A stretch of DNA of 64,000 bases from Beaufortia kweichowensis. Its lineage: Eukaryota > Chordata > Actinopteri > Cypriniformes > Gastromyzontidae. Both the position numbers and the translations under genes were made by a program. Below are positions 63,511-64,000 of this stretch, one piece after another. Location: positions 12,998,721 to 13,062,720 of the forward strand of contig CM032794.1 of NCBI GenBank assembly GCA_019155185.1, read 5' to 3'. Numbering within the stretch: position 1 is the stretch's first letter; every line of letters starts with the position of its first letter. The notes beneath the pieces are model-generated. The model made no database searches. It worked only from the letters and a program-made list of their open reading frames with translations, and was not told the origin of the DNA.

Positions 63511-64000
63511 GTAAAATACATGTTATCTTGTATATGTAAAATACATATAGCAATATATATTTTGGTGATATAAGGTGATAAGGTGATAAATGTGACTCTG
63601 TCTGTGAAAACCCTATTGTCTTTTTTTTCCGTAAAATCATCCCACATAATGTTTCTGTAAATATATAATCTTTATATATTTAATATTGACTAAGTAAGGT
63701 CGTGTTCAATGATTGAAATCAGTGTGTTTGTGCAAAATAATAAAACATACTATCAATAAAATTTTCATTTTAGTATTATAAATGACAATTTGAGTACTGT
63801 ATTTCAAAATTTGTCATACAGTATAATCTGTCATTTGCAGTGATAAACACACATTACCTACTTTTGTCATTTTTGGCTATGACTACTGATTTTCTAATCT
63901 CATAATTGAACTTAAAACTGGATTTCACAGACAGGGTAAAAATAAGTGATTCTTAATGACTAATGATGACTAATACTGTATATCTATACTGCAGTAACAA
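63511..64000 (+). other. dis3l intron 12 (start), filled by a MITE
   Basis: Begins with GTAAAATAC at the donor. Most of it is an inverted-repeat element described separately. Confidence 0.6.
63591..63936. repeat. MITE with CCCTGTCTGTGAAA-type terminal inverted repeats
   Basis: The left end TGTGACTCTGTCTGTGAAAA and the right end TTTCACAGACAGGGT are inverted copies of about 16 bp around 310 bp of AT-rich noncoding sequence. This fits a nonautonomous DNA transposon remnant in the dis3l intron. Confidence 0.6.

Overview
The window is a piece of a ray-finned fish chromosome. Genes have many short exons with GT-AG introns. Intergenic DNA is AT-rich and holds fish-type MITE and SINE remnants and long GA/CT/GT microsatellites. 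All five genes are vertebrate orthologues. The repeat types, such as the 'ttaaaggga...ttcaccc' and 'gaaccttttgtaaaaca' elements, look cyprinid-like; that species-level guess is inference. I found no prokaryotic feature, CRISPR array, rRNA, tRNA gene or intact autonomous transposon.

Layout: (1) 1-26025, plus strand: madd, the Rab3/Rab27 exchange factor and TNFR1 adaptor. It enters the window in an intron and runs through 33 constitutive-looking exons to its stop and polyA signal. (2) 26220-39362, minus strand: bbox1, gamma-butyrobetaine dioxygenase, the last step of carnitine synthesis. Seven coding exons are complete, with a TATA promoter and probable 5'UTR exon. It is tail to tail with madd. 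(3) 41403-42029, minus strand: fibin, a single-exon secreted protein. (4) 42030-54240: about 12 kb with no recognisable gene. (5) 55951-57991, plus strand: muc15, a membrane mucin recognised mainly by its conserved cytoplasmic tail. (6) 58821-window end, plus strand: the first 12 exons of dis3l, the catalytic subunit of the cytoplasmic exosome. It has two apparent reading-frame breaks in adjacent exons.

The muc15-fibin-bbox1 order and orientations match the human 11p14 neighbourhood. In human, SLC5A12 and ANO3 also lie there, but neither is visible here. The madd and dis3l flanks show local rearrangement. The genes do not form a pathway; they are linked by ancestral synteny.

I did not find a new biological system. 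The observations most worth checking are the two dis3l frame breaks, a 50-residue acid-free N-terminal extension on bbox1 that looks like a mitochondrial presequence, and a 49-base candidate madd exon that would switch the C-terminus. Candidate phase-matched madd microexons and a uORF whose stop overlaps the dis3l start codon also merit a look.
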